In this document: one piece after another, positions 51,241 to 59,853 of the stretch
Numbering within the stretch: the first letter of the stretch is position 1
How the letters are laid out: every line of letters starts with the position of its first letter
Assembly (NCBI RefSeq): GCF_001182745.1
Contig: NZ_LN868938.1
Span: 806,001-870,000, forward strand
Reading direction: 5' to 3'
Origin: Nocardia farcinica
GTDB lineage: Bacteria > Actinomycetota > Actinomycetes > Mycobacteriales > Mycobacteriaceae
DNA: 64,000 nucleotides
Program-made: the position numbers and the translations under genes
Notes under the pieces: model-generated
What the model saw: the letters and a program-made list of their open reading frames with translations, nothing else
What the model was told of the DNA's origin: nothing
Databases searched by the model: none

Positions 51241-52757
51241 GCCGCACCTCCCGACGTGCGCGGTCCGCGAACGCGCACCTCCAGCTTGCGGTTGTTCAGA
51301 TGCAGCAACCCGCGCGCGGTGCGCACCACCGTCGGGCCCGGATGCTCGGACACCGTGAGGGTGACGCCGTTGTCGCTGCCCGAGGTGCCCGCGACCCGTC
51401 CGCTCACCGGCACCCACGCCGTCGACGCCGCGTCCAGCAGGCGCAGCAGCATGTCGGTTTCGCGGTCGTCGAGCACCCGCTCGTAGACGTCCGCGGCGGC
51501 CAGCGACCGCGCCGCCTCCGCCCGGGAGCGCTGCGCGGCCAGCTGCGATTCGCGCAGGCGCCGCATACTCGCGTCGTTGCGCTGGATGCGGCCCGGCGCC
51601 GCCGCCGAGGGTGGCCGTCCCGTCTCGGCCAGGGTGCGGGAGATCTCCAACGGTGGTGCGTCCCACCAGGATCGGCTCGCGGGCACGATGTCGGCATCGG
51701 GATGTTCCATCGCCAGATGCCGCGGCCGCCCGAGCCCGAACACCGCGTCGAAGAGCGCGTGCGCGCTCTCGGTGCTCGGCGCCGCGGTGAACCACGCGGC
51801 CAGATGCCGCAGCGCCGACTCCCGGCTGACCCCACCGCGGCGGGTCTCGGTGACCCGGCGCAGCAGCGCCAGTACCGCGGCGATCGCGCTCATGGTGGCT
51901 TCGCGGAGCCGATCGGCCTCGGTCGCGCCGCTCTCACCGGCGACGAACCAGCCGCGCAAGCCCTGCCAGCGCGCCCGCCAATCGGCTTCCCGGTCGGCCG
52001 GGCTCAGCAGCACCCGTTCGTCGCACCGCGCCGCCCGCTCGAGCATCGCCGCGACGCCGGTCTGTTCGATTTCCGCGATGGCCGCCGCCAGCCGCGGCGC
52101 GAACCGCGCCAGATCCATGCTGAACTCGCGCATGTGCGCCAGCAGCGTGTCCTTGTGCGCCAGGAACGCCTCCGGGGTGATCTCGGTGGTGCGCACCAGG
52201 TCGCCCAGCGAGAGATAGAAGTGCGCGGCCCGGCTCGCCATGTCGGTGAGCGCGGCGTCCAGCCGGCGCAGCGTCCGGTAGACGAGTTCGGCGTCGCCGC
52301 GGCGGTTCGCCTCGGCCAGCGCGCCCAGGTCGGCGAGCAGTTCCGGCAGCACCAGCCGGGACAGCGACGCTTCCTCGCCGCGCGCGTCCAGCACCCCGGC
52401 CACCGCGCGGAACGCCTGGAAGCCGGGCTGGGTGAACTGGTAGACGTAGTGCCGGTTGCGGTACTCGGCCAGCGTCGCCGCGCGGGTGCCGTCGTAGCTG
52501 CGCTCCAGCACACCCCACCGGTGCAGCTGGTCCAGCAGCGGCCCGATCTCGGCGGCGGGCAACTCGGCGCCGCCCGCCCGCCGGATCCACTCCGCCACGT
52601 CGTCGGCATGCAGCAGCACCACGTAGGCCGCCCGCGCGCTGTCGAAGGCCCGTAACACGCGCAGGTAGTCCGCGCGCTTCTCCGCCGTGGCGAAGGCGAA
52701 CAGCCGCAGCCGCTCGTCCAGCTCGTCGCCGCGCGGCCCGTCCTCGGAGTCGGTCAC
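51237..52757 (-). CDS. jetA: Wadjet JetA (DUF2397 / TIGR02677 type)
   Basis: A 506-aa kleisin-like subunit of the Wadjet complex, matching DUF2397: LRLFAFATAEKRADYLRVLRAFDSARAAYVVLLHADDVAEWIRRAGG near the N-terminus, then EYRNRHYVYQFTQPGFQAFRAVAGVLD and the long helical middle. I chose the GTG at 52757; no Shine-Dalgarno is evident, and TACTAC just upstream could be a -10 element of a leaderless transcript. First gene of the operon jetA-jetB-jetC; overlaps jetB by 4 nt. Confidence 0.82.
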   Translation of the reverse strand: MTDSEDGPRGDELDERLRLFAFATAEKRADYLRVLRAFDSARAAYVVLLHADDVAEWIRRAGGAELPAAEIGPLLDQLHRWGVLERSYDGTRAATLAEYRNRHYVYQFTQPGFQAFRAVAGVLDARGEEASLSRLVLPELLADLGALAEANRRGDAELVYRTLRRLDAALTDMASRAAHFYLSLGDLVRTTEITPEAFLAHKDTLLAHMREFSMDLARFAPRLAAAIAEIEQTGVAAMLERAARCDERVLLSPADREADWRARWQGLRGWFVAGESGATEADRLREATMSAIAAVLALLRRVTETRRGGVSRESALRHLAAWFTAAPSTESAHALFDAVFGLGRPRHLAMEHPDADIVPASRSWWDAPPLEISRTLAETGRPPSAAAPGRIQRNDASMRRLRESQLAAQRSRAEAARSLAAADVYERVLDDRETDMLLRLLDAASTAWVPVSGRVAGTSGSDNGVTLTVSEHPGPTVVRTARGLLHLNNRKLEVRVRGPRTSGGAA

Positions 52758-52896
52758 CGGCAACAGGGTAGTAGCGGGCCGGTCGCCGCCCGCGCCTACG
52801 GCACGCATTCGGCGTGGCCGCATCCGGTTCGTGCCGGTTCGCTCACCCGGTAGCGGCCGGGGACACGACCGGTGTCCCTGGCCGCGGCGGAGGTGG

Positions 52897-54132
52897 TCAG
52901 TTCTCGACGGAGATCGCCCGCAACTGCTCGAGGTAGGACTGCGTGCGCGGATCGCCGGGATAGTGCTGGGTCATCTCCCGGGCCGCCTCGCCGGCGATGA
53001 GCATCAGCGACGGCAGCGAACGGCGCTTGCACGCGAAGGCGCGCATGCCCTCGTCGATCGAGCGTTCCAGATCCCGGTCGCGCACCGCCACCACGGCCAG
53101 CGTCAGGTGTGCCTCCGACACCCGCATCGGGTTGAAGATCGAGCCGTCGGCCCGGGTGGAGTGCCGGATCACCTCGCGCGCATAGGCTTCGGCCATCCGG
53201 TCCTGGCCGGCCACCCGGCAGCAGTCCATCGCGTAGAAGTCGAACTTCTGCGGATCGACGACGAAGTGGTTGTCCAGGTTGGCCGGATGGTCGAGGCTGT
53301 CCAAGATCGCTCGCCCGATGCCGAGCGACTTCTCCACCTCGGCCGGGTTGCCGAGCCGGGCCCACGCCTTGGCTCGTTGCGCGGCGAGCTGCACCCCGAC
53401 GCCGATATGTCGAGTGTCCTCGAGGACGGCGTCGACGGCCTCGACAGCACCCCGATAGTTACCCTGCGTCAGCGCGAACCACGCGGCCATTTCCGCTGCC
53501 CAGCCGCTGATCTCGGGATTGTCGGACTCCCTGCCCAGCGACCAGGCCGCCCGCCGGGTGGCTTCCGCGGAGGTGCGCCGGCCCAGGTCGTAGTCCACGC
53601 AGCCGACCAGCAGCGCGACCCAGCCTGCCAGGACCAGGATTTCGCGGTGCTGGGCGAGGGTGAGCCTGCCGTCGAGCAGCGAGGTGATCCGGCGCAGCCA
53701 CGCGGTGCCCTCGGCGTGCAGCTCGTGCGGGTCGGCGTAGGAGTATTCACAGCACAGGCGCTCGGCGGTGATCCGGATCGCGTCCAGCGTGGCGGCCGAG
53801 ACGTCCGACATCCGCAGCCTGCCGATGAATTCGAGGGTGTCCATGCCGGTGGCCGAGAGCAGTTCGTCGTCGCGGTTGGGTCTGGCCTTGGGGAAGAACG
53901 CCGCGGTCACCGTGTCGAAGGTGGCGGCGATGATCGGCGCGTAGAAGTCGTCGGGGCGCGATTCGCCCGATTCCCAACGGCGCCAATTGCGTAGGAGCGT
54001 GGAGTCGGTCGGTAGGTTGTGCGACGTCTTCGCGCGCATCGCGCGTACCGCGTCTGCCTGTGACCACCCCCTCGCGTCACGTTCAGAGCGCATCCGGACA
54101 GCCCACACGGGTCGTTCGTCACCAGCGGTCAC
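52897..54132 (-). CDS. XRE-family HTH regulator with TPR-like C-terminus
   Basis: A 411-aa protein with an N-terminal Cro/CI-type HTH (VRMRSERDARGWSQADAVRAMRAKTSHN) and a long helical C-terminus with repeats typical of TPR-containing actinobacterial regulators (GNYRGAVEAVDAVLEDTRHIGVGVQLAAQRAKAWARLGNPAEVEKSL...AYAREVIRHSTRADGS). I chose the GTG at 54132, preceded by GATACTACAG as a -10-like sequence, suggesting leaderless translation; the frame is open upstream. It ends 139 bp upstream of the jetA start on the same strand, so it could regulate or accompany the Wadjet operon. A relationship is not shown. Confidence 0.82.
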   Translation of the reverse strand: MTAGDERPVWAVRMRSERDARGWSQADAVRAMRAKTSHNLPTDSTLLRNWRRWESGESRPDDFYAPIIAATFDTVTAAFFPKARPNRDDELLSATGMDTLEFIGRLRMSDVSAATLDAIRITAERLCCEYSYADPHELHAEGTAWLRRITSLLDGRLTLAQHREILVLAGWVALLVGCVDYDLGRRTSAEATRRAAWSLGRESDNPEISGWAAEMAAWFALTQGNYRGAVEAVDAVLEDTRHIGVGVQLAAQRAKAWARLGNPAEVEKSLGIGRAILDSLDHPANLDNHFVVDPQKFDFYAMDCCRVAGQDRMAEAYAREVIRHSTRADGSIFNPMRVSEAHLTLAVVAVRDRDLERSIDEGMRAFACKRRSLPSLMLIAGEAAREMTQHYPGDPRTQSYLEQLRAISVEN

Positions 54133-54365
54133 GTCTGTAGTATCGCACCAGTTAACCTCTGGTGCACCGAATAGGGCACGCGGTTGTCCCCGGGTTGACA
54201 CCTGCATTCGCAGTTTGGCGTCAGACATTCTGAAAGAGGAGCGGACAGGTTGCCGGTCGTACAGATGCAAGGACATCTGCAACGCCGCAACCTCGCACCG
54301 ATCGCGGTACCCCGCACGGGGATATCCACACATGGCAACAGCGACCCAATCCATTGGAGGTTCGG

Positions 54366-54734
54366 GTGGAAGCGTTGATCTATGGATACTTGCGTGACGA
54401 TCTCGCCGACGGTCACAGCGCGGAACTCGAGGCGAAGATGACCACGCTGGCGCGCGAGGAAGGCTTCTGTTTCGCGGCCACGTTCCACGAATCCACCGGG
54501 GGCGACGGCACGGCCTTCGCCGAGCTGACCCAGGAGCTCAGGCGGGCCGACGCCCATCACGTCGTCGTACCGTCACTGGATCACCTTGCGGGACAGACCA
54601 TCCCCCGTGAGATATTGCTCGCGAAACTGGCGCAGGACGCAGCGGCCCGGGTGTGGACCATCGAGGACACACCGCGGGCCGCTGCCGTTTCCGGGGATGC
54701 GGGCACCCGCGATGTGCCGCATCCCGGTGATTGA
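54366..54734 (+). CDS. Resolvase-like protein lacking the catalytic serine
   Basis: A 122-aa protein whose N-terminal part resembles the serine resolvase catalytic domain: IYGYLRDDLADGHSAELEAKMTTLAREEGF, then GDGTAFAELTQELRRADAHHVVVPSLDHLAGQTIPREILLAKLAQD. Where an active resolvase has RVST/SQ, this has LRDD, so the nucleophile Ser is replaced by Asp; the DRLxR-type Arg residues are absent. It is unlikely to recombine DNA and may be a small regulator. GTG at 54366 preceded by GGAGG; the ATG at 54354 lacks one. Divergent from the XRE-TPR gene. Confidence 0.68.
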   Translation: MEALIYGYLRDDLADGHSAELEAKMTTLAREEGFCFAATFHESTGGDGTAFAELTQELRRADAHHVVVPSLDHLAGQTIPREILLAKLAQDAAARVWTIEDTPRAAAVSGDAGTRDVPHPGD

Positions 54735-54988
54735 ACCGACCATCCGGTACTGGGCAGCGGCACCCCGCGCCGCCGCCGCGTCCGGCACTGCGACCCGGCC
54801 ACCCGCCGAAGTCCGGTGTCACGGCCAACTTTCAGCAACACGCGCGGTCCGGCTCGTCCGCCGCCCGGTGTGTCGGGCGCGGTGCGCCCCGCCGAACGGC
54901 GTGTCGGAGGGCGGGATCCCTCCGCGGGCAACCACATTCGGCACCCGCGGGCACCCGCCCGCGAACTCCGGGTGAACCGCGCGCGGCG

Positions 54989-55873
54989 CTAGAGCCCGAA
55001 ACTGCCCGGGCCGCGCCTGCGCAGGTACTTCTCGAACTCGGCCGCGATCGCGTCGCCGTCGATCTTGGCGATGGCCTCCTTCATGTCGACCGCGGCGTCG
55101 CCACGCTCCTCGAGCGAGCGCACGTACTCGGTGATCTCCTCGTCACCCTCGGTCATCTCGCTCACCGCGGACTCCCAGTCCTCGGCCTGCTTGGGCAGCT
55201 CGCCCAGCGGCACCTCGATGTCGAGCACGTCCTCGACCCGGTGCAGCAGCGCGATGGTCGCCTTCGGGTTCGGCGGCTGCGAGACGTAGTGCGGTACCGC
55301 CGCCCAGAACGACACCGCGGGCACCCCGGCCTTGACGCATTGGTCCTGCAGCACGCCGGTGATGCCGGTCGGGCCTTCGTAGCGGGTCTGCTCCAGGTTG
55401 AAGCGCTCGGCGGCCTCCTTGCTGTAGGCCGAGCCGGTGACCGGGACCGGGCGAGTGTGCGGGGTGTCGGCCAGCAGCGCGCCGAGGATCACGACCGTCT
55501 GCACGCCGAGCTGCTCGACGAACTCCAGCAGGTCGGCGCAGAAGCTGCGCCAGCGCATGTTGGGTTCGATACCGCGCAGCAGCACCACGTCGCGGTCGGT
55601 GCCCGGCGGCGAGCAGACCGACAGCATCGTCGAGGGCCACTGGATCTCCCGGGTGACGCCGTCGACCTGGCGGACGGTGGGCCGGTTCACCTGGTAGTCG
55701 TAGTAGTCCTCGGAGTCCAGTTCGGCCAGCGGCTCGGCGTCCCAGATCAGTTCCAGATGCTCCACCGCGCCGCTGGCCGCGTCGCCGGCGTCGTTCCAGC
55801 CCTCGAAGGCGGCGATCAGCACGGGATCGCGCAACGTCGGCAATTCCGAATCGGAGGTCTCACTGGGGTTCAC
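54989..55873 (-). CDS. PAC2-family protein
   Basis: A 294-aa protein of the PAC2 (proteasome assembly chaperone 2-like) family, which occurs in archaea and actinobacteria that have 20S proteasomes. LIAAFEGWNDAGDAASGAVEHLE, QWPSTMLSVCSPPGTDRDVVLLRGIEPNMRW and VQTVVILGALLADTPHTRPVPVTG are typical; the acidic C-terminal tail is also usual. It is divergent from metH with 131 bp between, a neighbourhood found in mycobacteria too. Function in bacteria is uncertain. Confidence 0.93.
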   Translation of the reverse strand: MNPSETSDSELPTLRDPVLIAAFEGWNDAGDAASGAVEHLELIWDAEPLAELDSEDYYDYQVNRPTVRQVDGVTREIQWPSTMLSVCSPPGTDRDVVLLRGIEPNMRWRSFCADLLEFVEQLGVQTVVILGALLADTPHTRPVPVTGSAYSKEAAERFNLEQTRYEGPTGITGVLQDQCVKAGVPAVSFWAAVPHYVSQPPNPKATIALLHRVEDVLDIEVPLGELPKQAEDWESAVSEMTEGDEEITEYVRSLEERGDAAVDMKEAIAKIDGDAIAAEFEKYLRRRGPGSFGL

Positions 55874-56004
55874 TCGGTCAGCCTACGGCGTGCGGGGTGT
55901 GGTTGTGGTATTGATTTCGCGCCGCGGTGCAGGTGGCGTGCCGGTGCCGACCGCCGGTGGACGCAGCTGCCGGGTTGTCGGAGGCGGCCACTACGCTGGT
56001 AGCC

Positions 56005-59000
56005 ATGTCTGTGTCCAAATCCGCCGGGTTCGATACCACCCTTCTCGACACGCTGCGTCGGCGTGTCGTCATCGGCGACGGTGCGATGGGCACGATGCTG
56101 CAGGCCGTCGATCTCACCCTGGACGATTTCCGCGGGCTGGAGGGCTGCAACGAGATCCTCAACGAGACCCGCCCCGACGTGCTGCGCGCCATCCACCGCG
56201 CCTACTTCGAAGCGGGCGCCGACGCCGTGGAGACCAACACCTTCGGCTGCAACCTGTCGAACCTGGGCGACTACGACATCGCCGACCGCATCCGCGATCT
56301 GTCCGAACGCGGCACCCGGCTGGCCAGGGAGGTCGCCGACGAGATGGGGCCGGGCCCCGACGGCACCCCCCGCTACGTCCTCGGCTCGATGGGGCCGGGC
56401 ACCAAGCTGCCGACCCTCGGCCACGCGCCCTACACCGCGCTGCGCGACGCCTACGTCGAGTCCGCGCTCGGCATGCTCGACGGCGGCGCCGACGCCATCC
56501 TCATCGAGACCTGCCAGGATCTGCTCCAGGTCAAAGCCGCCGTCACCGGCAGCAGGCGCGCGATGGAGCTGGCGGGCCGCCGGATCCCGATCATCACCCA
56601 CGTCACCGTGGAGACCACCGGCACCATGCTGGTGGGCAGCGAGATCGGCGCGGCGCTCACCGCGCTCGAGCCGCTCGGCATCGACGTCATCGGCCTGAAC
56701 TGCGCGACCGGTCCCGACGAGATGAGCGAGCACCTGCGGCACCTGTCCAAGCACGCCACGGTGCCGGTCTCGGTGATGCCGAACGCCGGCCTGCCCGTGC
56801 TGGGGCCGAACGGCGCGGAGTACCCGCTCACGCCCGAGGAGCTGGCGGTCGCGCTGCGCGGGTTCGTCAGCGAGTTCGGGCTGGCGCTGGTGGGCGGCTG
56901 CTGCGGCACCACGCCCGAGCACATCCGGCAGGTCGCCGAGGCGGTGCGCGAGGTGGAGGCCACGCTGCCGCCGCCCGAGCAGCGCCGGTCGCCCGAACCC
57001 GAGCCCGCCGTGTCGAGCATGTACACCTCGGTGCCGTTCGCGCAGGACGCCTCCGTCCTGATGATCGGCGAGCGCACCAACGCCAACGGCTCCAAGGCTT
57101 TCCGCGAGGCCATGCTGGCCGAGGACTGGCAGAAATGCCTCGACATCGCCAAGGACCAGACCCGTGACGGCGCGCACATGCTCGACCTTTGCGTCGACTA
57201 CGTCGGCCGCGACGGCACCAGGGACATGACCGAGCTGGCCAGCCGCCTGGCCACCTCCTCCACGCTGCCGATCATGCTCGACTCCACCGAGCCCGCCGTG
57301 CTGCAGGCCGGACTCGAGCACCTGGGCGGACGCTGCGCGGTGAACTCGGTGAACTACGAGGACGGCGCCGGGCCGCAGTCCCGGTTCCAGCAGATCATGC
57401 GCCTGGTCGCCGAACACGGCGCCGCGGTGGTCGCGCTGACCATCGACGAGGAAGGCCAGGCCCGCACCGCCGAGAAGAAGGTGGAGATCGCCGAGCGGCT
57501 GATCGCCGACATCACCGGCAACTGGGGCCTGGACGAGAGCGACATCATCATCGACACGCTCACTTTCACCCTCGGCACCGGGCAGGAGGAATCGCGGCGC
57601 GACGGTCTGGAGACCATCGAGGCCATCCGCGAGCTCAAGCGCAGGCACCCGCGGGTGCAGACCACCCTCGGCCTGTCCAACATCTCCTTCGGCCTCAACC
57701 CCGCCGCCCGCCAGGTGCTGAACTCGGTGTTCATGCACGAGTGCGTGCAGGCCGGGCTGGATTCGGCGATCGTGCACGCCTCGAAGATCCTGCCGATGAG
57801 CCGCATCCCCGAGGAGCAGCGCACCACCGCGCTGGACCTGATCTACGACCGCCGCACCCCCGACTACGACCCGCTGCAGCAGCTGATGGCGATGTTCGAG
57901 GGCGTGTCCTCCTCGTCGTCGAAGGCCTCGCGCGCGGAGGAGCTCGCCGCGCTGCCGCTGTTCGAGCGGTTGGAGCGGCGCATCGTGGACGGCGAGAAGG
58001 CGGGCATGGAGGCCGACCTCGACGAGGCCATGCGCGAGGTGCCACCGCTGCGGATCATCAACGAGACGCTGCTGTCGGGCATGAAGACCGTCGGTGAGCT
58101 GTTCGGCTCCGGGCAGATGCAGCTGCCGTTCGTGCTGCAGTCGGCCGAGGTGATGAAGGCCGCGGTGGCCTACCTGGAACCGCACATGGAATCGACCGAC
58201 GATTCCGGCAAAGGCCGCATCGTGCTCGCCACCGTCAAGGGCGACGTGCACGACATCGGCAAGAACCTGGTCGACATCATCCTGTCGAACAACGGCTACG
58301 AGGTCGTCAACCTCGGCATCAAGCAGCCGATCACCTCGATCCTCGACGCCGCCGTCGACAAGAAGGCCGACGTCATCGGCATGTCCGGCCTGCTGGTGAA
58401 GTCGACCGTGGTGATGAAGGAGAACCTCGAGGAGCTCAACTCCCGCGGCGTGGCCGACCAGTTCCCGGTGCTGCTCGGCGGCGCCGCGCTGACCCGCGCC
58501 TACGTGGAGAACGACCTCACCGACGTCTACGAGGGCGACGTGCACTACGCGCGCGACGCCTTCGAGGGCCTGCGCCTGATGGACGAGATCATGGCGCGCA
58601 AGCGCGGCGAGGCGCCGGACCCGAACAGCCCGGAGGCCGTCGCCGAACGGGAGAAGGCGGCCGAGCGCAAGGCCCGCCACGAACGGTCCAAGCGCATCGC
58701 CGAGAAGCGCAAGGCCGCCGAGACCCCGGTGGAGGTGCCCGCCCGCTCGGACGTGGCCGCCGACCTGCCGGTGCCGGTGCCCCCGTTCTGGGGTACACGG
58801 GTGGTGAAGGGTCTTGCGGTGCACGAGTATTCGGGGCTGCTGGACGAGCGGGCGCTGTTCCTGGGGCAGTGGGGTCTGCGCGGGCAGCGCGGCGGCGACG
58901 GACCCAGCTACGAGGAACTGGTCGAGTCGGAGGGACGGCCGCGGCTGCGCGCCTGGCTGGACCGGCTCGCCACCGAGGGCGTGCTCCAGCACGCCGCCGT

Positions 59001-59601
59001 GGTGTACGGCTATTTCCCGGCGGTGTCGGAGGGCGATGACGTGATCGTGCTCACCGAGCCGGAACCCGATGCGCCGCAACGGTATCGGTTCACCTTCCCG
59101 CGCCAGCAGCGGGACCGGTTCCTGTGCATCGCCGACTTCATCCGGTCGCGGGAGCTCGCCCGCGAAACCGGTCAGGTGGATGTGCTGCCGTTCCAGCTGG
59201 TGACGATGGGGCAGCCGATCGCCGACTTCGCCAACGAGCTGTTCGCCGCCGACAACTACCGCGACTACCTCGAGGTGCACGGCATCGGTGTGCAGCTCAC
59301 CGAGGCCCTGGCCGAGTACTGGCACCGGCGCATCCGGGAGGAACTGGTGCTGGAGGGCCACGCGGTCGCCGAGTCCGATCCCGAGGACGTGCAGGAGTAC
59401 TTCAAGCTCGGCTACCGCGGCGCGCGGTACTCCTTCGGCTACGGCGCGTGCCCCGACCTGGAGGACCGGGCCAAGCTGGTGGACCTGCTCGAGGCGGACC
59501 GGATCGGCGTGGTGCTCTCGGAGGAACTGCAGCTGCACCCGGAACAGTCGACCGACGCGTTCGTGCTCCTGCACCCGGAGGCCAAGTACTTCAACGCGTG
59601 A
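56005..59601 (+). CDS. metH: Methionine synthase, cobalamin-dependent
   Basis: Cobalamin-dependent methionine synthase of 1198 aa, which transfers the methyl of 5-methyltetrahydrofolate to homocysteine. Apparent order: homocysteine domain with zinc Cys233 and Cys299/Cys300 (GGCCGTTP), pterin-binding domain, cobalamin-binding domain with the axial-ligand motif DVHDIGKNLV (His749), and the SAM-binding reactivation domain at the end (RGARYSFGYGACPD). All domains look intact, at about the 1200 residues expected. The ATG at 56005 fits the N-terminus. I see no convincing cobalamin riboswitch in the 131 bp before it. Confidence 0.97.
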   Translation: MSVSKSAGFDTTLLDTLRRRVVIGDGAMGTMLQAVDLTLDDFRGLEGCNEILNETRPDVLRAIHRAYFEAGADAVETNTFGCNLSNLGDYDIADRIRDLSERGTRLAREVADEMGPGPDGTPRYVLGSMGPGTKLPTLGHAPYTALRDAYVESALGMLDGGADAILIETCQDLLQVKAAVTGSRRAMELAGRRIPIITHVTVETTGTMLVGSEIGAALTALEPLGIDVIGLNCATGPDEMSEHLRHLSKHATVPVSVMPNAGLPVLGPNGAEYPLTPEELAVALRGFVSEFGLALVGGCCGTTPEHIRQVAEAVREVEATLPPPEQRRSPEPEPAVSSMYTSVPFAQDASVLMIGERTNANGSKAFREAMLAEDWQKCLDIAKDQTRDGAHMLDLCVDYVGRDGTRDMTELASRLATSSTLPIMLDSTEPAVLQAGLEHLGGRCAVNSVNYEDGAGPQSRFQQIMRLVAEHGAAVVALTIDEEGQARTAEKKVEIAERLIADITGNWGLDESDIIIDTLTFTLGTGQEESRRDGLETIEAIRELKRRHPRVQTTLGLSNISFGLNPAARQVLNSVFMHECVQAGLDSAIVHASKILPMSRIPEEQRTTALDLIYDRRTPDYDPLQQLMAMFEGVSSSSSKASRAEELAALPLFERLERRIVDGEKAGMEADLDEAMREVPPLRIINETLLSGMKTVGELFGSGQMQLPFVLQSAEVMKAAVAYLEPHMESTDDSGKGRIVLATVKGDVHDIGKNLVDIILSNNGYEVVNLGIKQPITSILDAAVDKKADVIGMSGLLVKSTVVMKENLEELNSRGVADQFPVLLGGAALTRAYVENDLTDVYEGDVHYARDAFEGLRLMDEIMARKRGEAPDPNSPEAVAEREKAAERKARHERSKRIAEKRKAAETPVEVPARSDVAADLPVPVPPFWGTRVVKGLAVHEYSGLLDERALFLGQWGLRGQRGGDGPSYEELVESEGRPRLRAWLDRLATEGVLQHAAVVYGYFPAVSEGDDVIVLTEPEPDAPQRYRFTFPRQQRDRFLCIADFIRSRELARETGQVDVLPFQLVTMGQPIADFANELFAADNYRDYLEVHGIGVQLTEALAEYWHRRIREELVLEGHAVAESDPEDVQEYFKLGYRGARYSFGYGACPDLEDRAKLVDLLEADRIGVVLSEELQLHPEQSTDAFVLLHPEAKYFNA

Positions 59602-59853
59602 ACGGCCGGCGGCGGTAGCGCGGCCACGGCGTTGTGAGCGGGGCCACGGCGGCCGGTCCGCGTGGCGCGGCGCGGGTGGATGTCCGTCGGTGGGGTATGC
59701 CATTGTCGAAGGGTTGCAACTGCGTCCGGGGCAGTGGGCGGATGCCGTTCGTCCCACGGTCCCGGGGGCAAAGCACTTCGGCGCGTCCGCTTTTCGGTCA
59801 TCGACGGGTCTGCGCGGCGGTGCGGTGAGGCTCGGCAGAAGGGGCACGACCAC

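Noticed and set aside
45678..52823. Long plus-strand open frames opposite the Jet genes
   Set aside because: They mirror the Jet coding sequences and show low-complexity Gly/Arg/Ala content.
54354..54365. ATG at 54354 as the start of the resolvase-like gene
   Set aside because: No ribosome-binding site precedes it; the GTG at 54366 has GGAGG at a suitable distance.
55874..56004. Cobalamin riboswitch before metH
   Set aside because: The gap is short and I could not find a clear B12 box or the expected set of paired elements.
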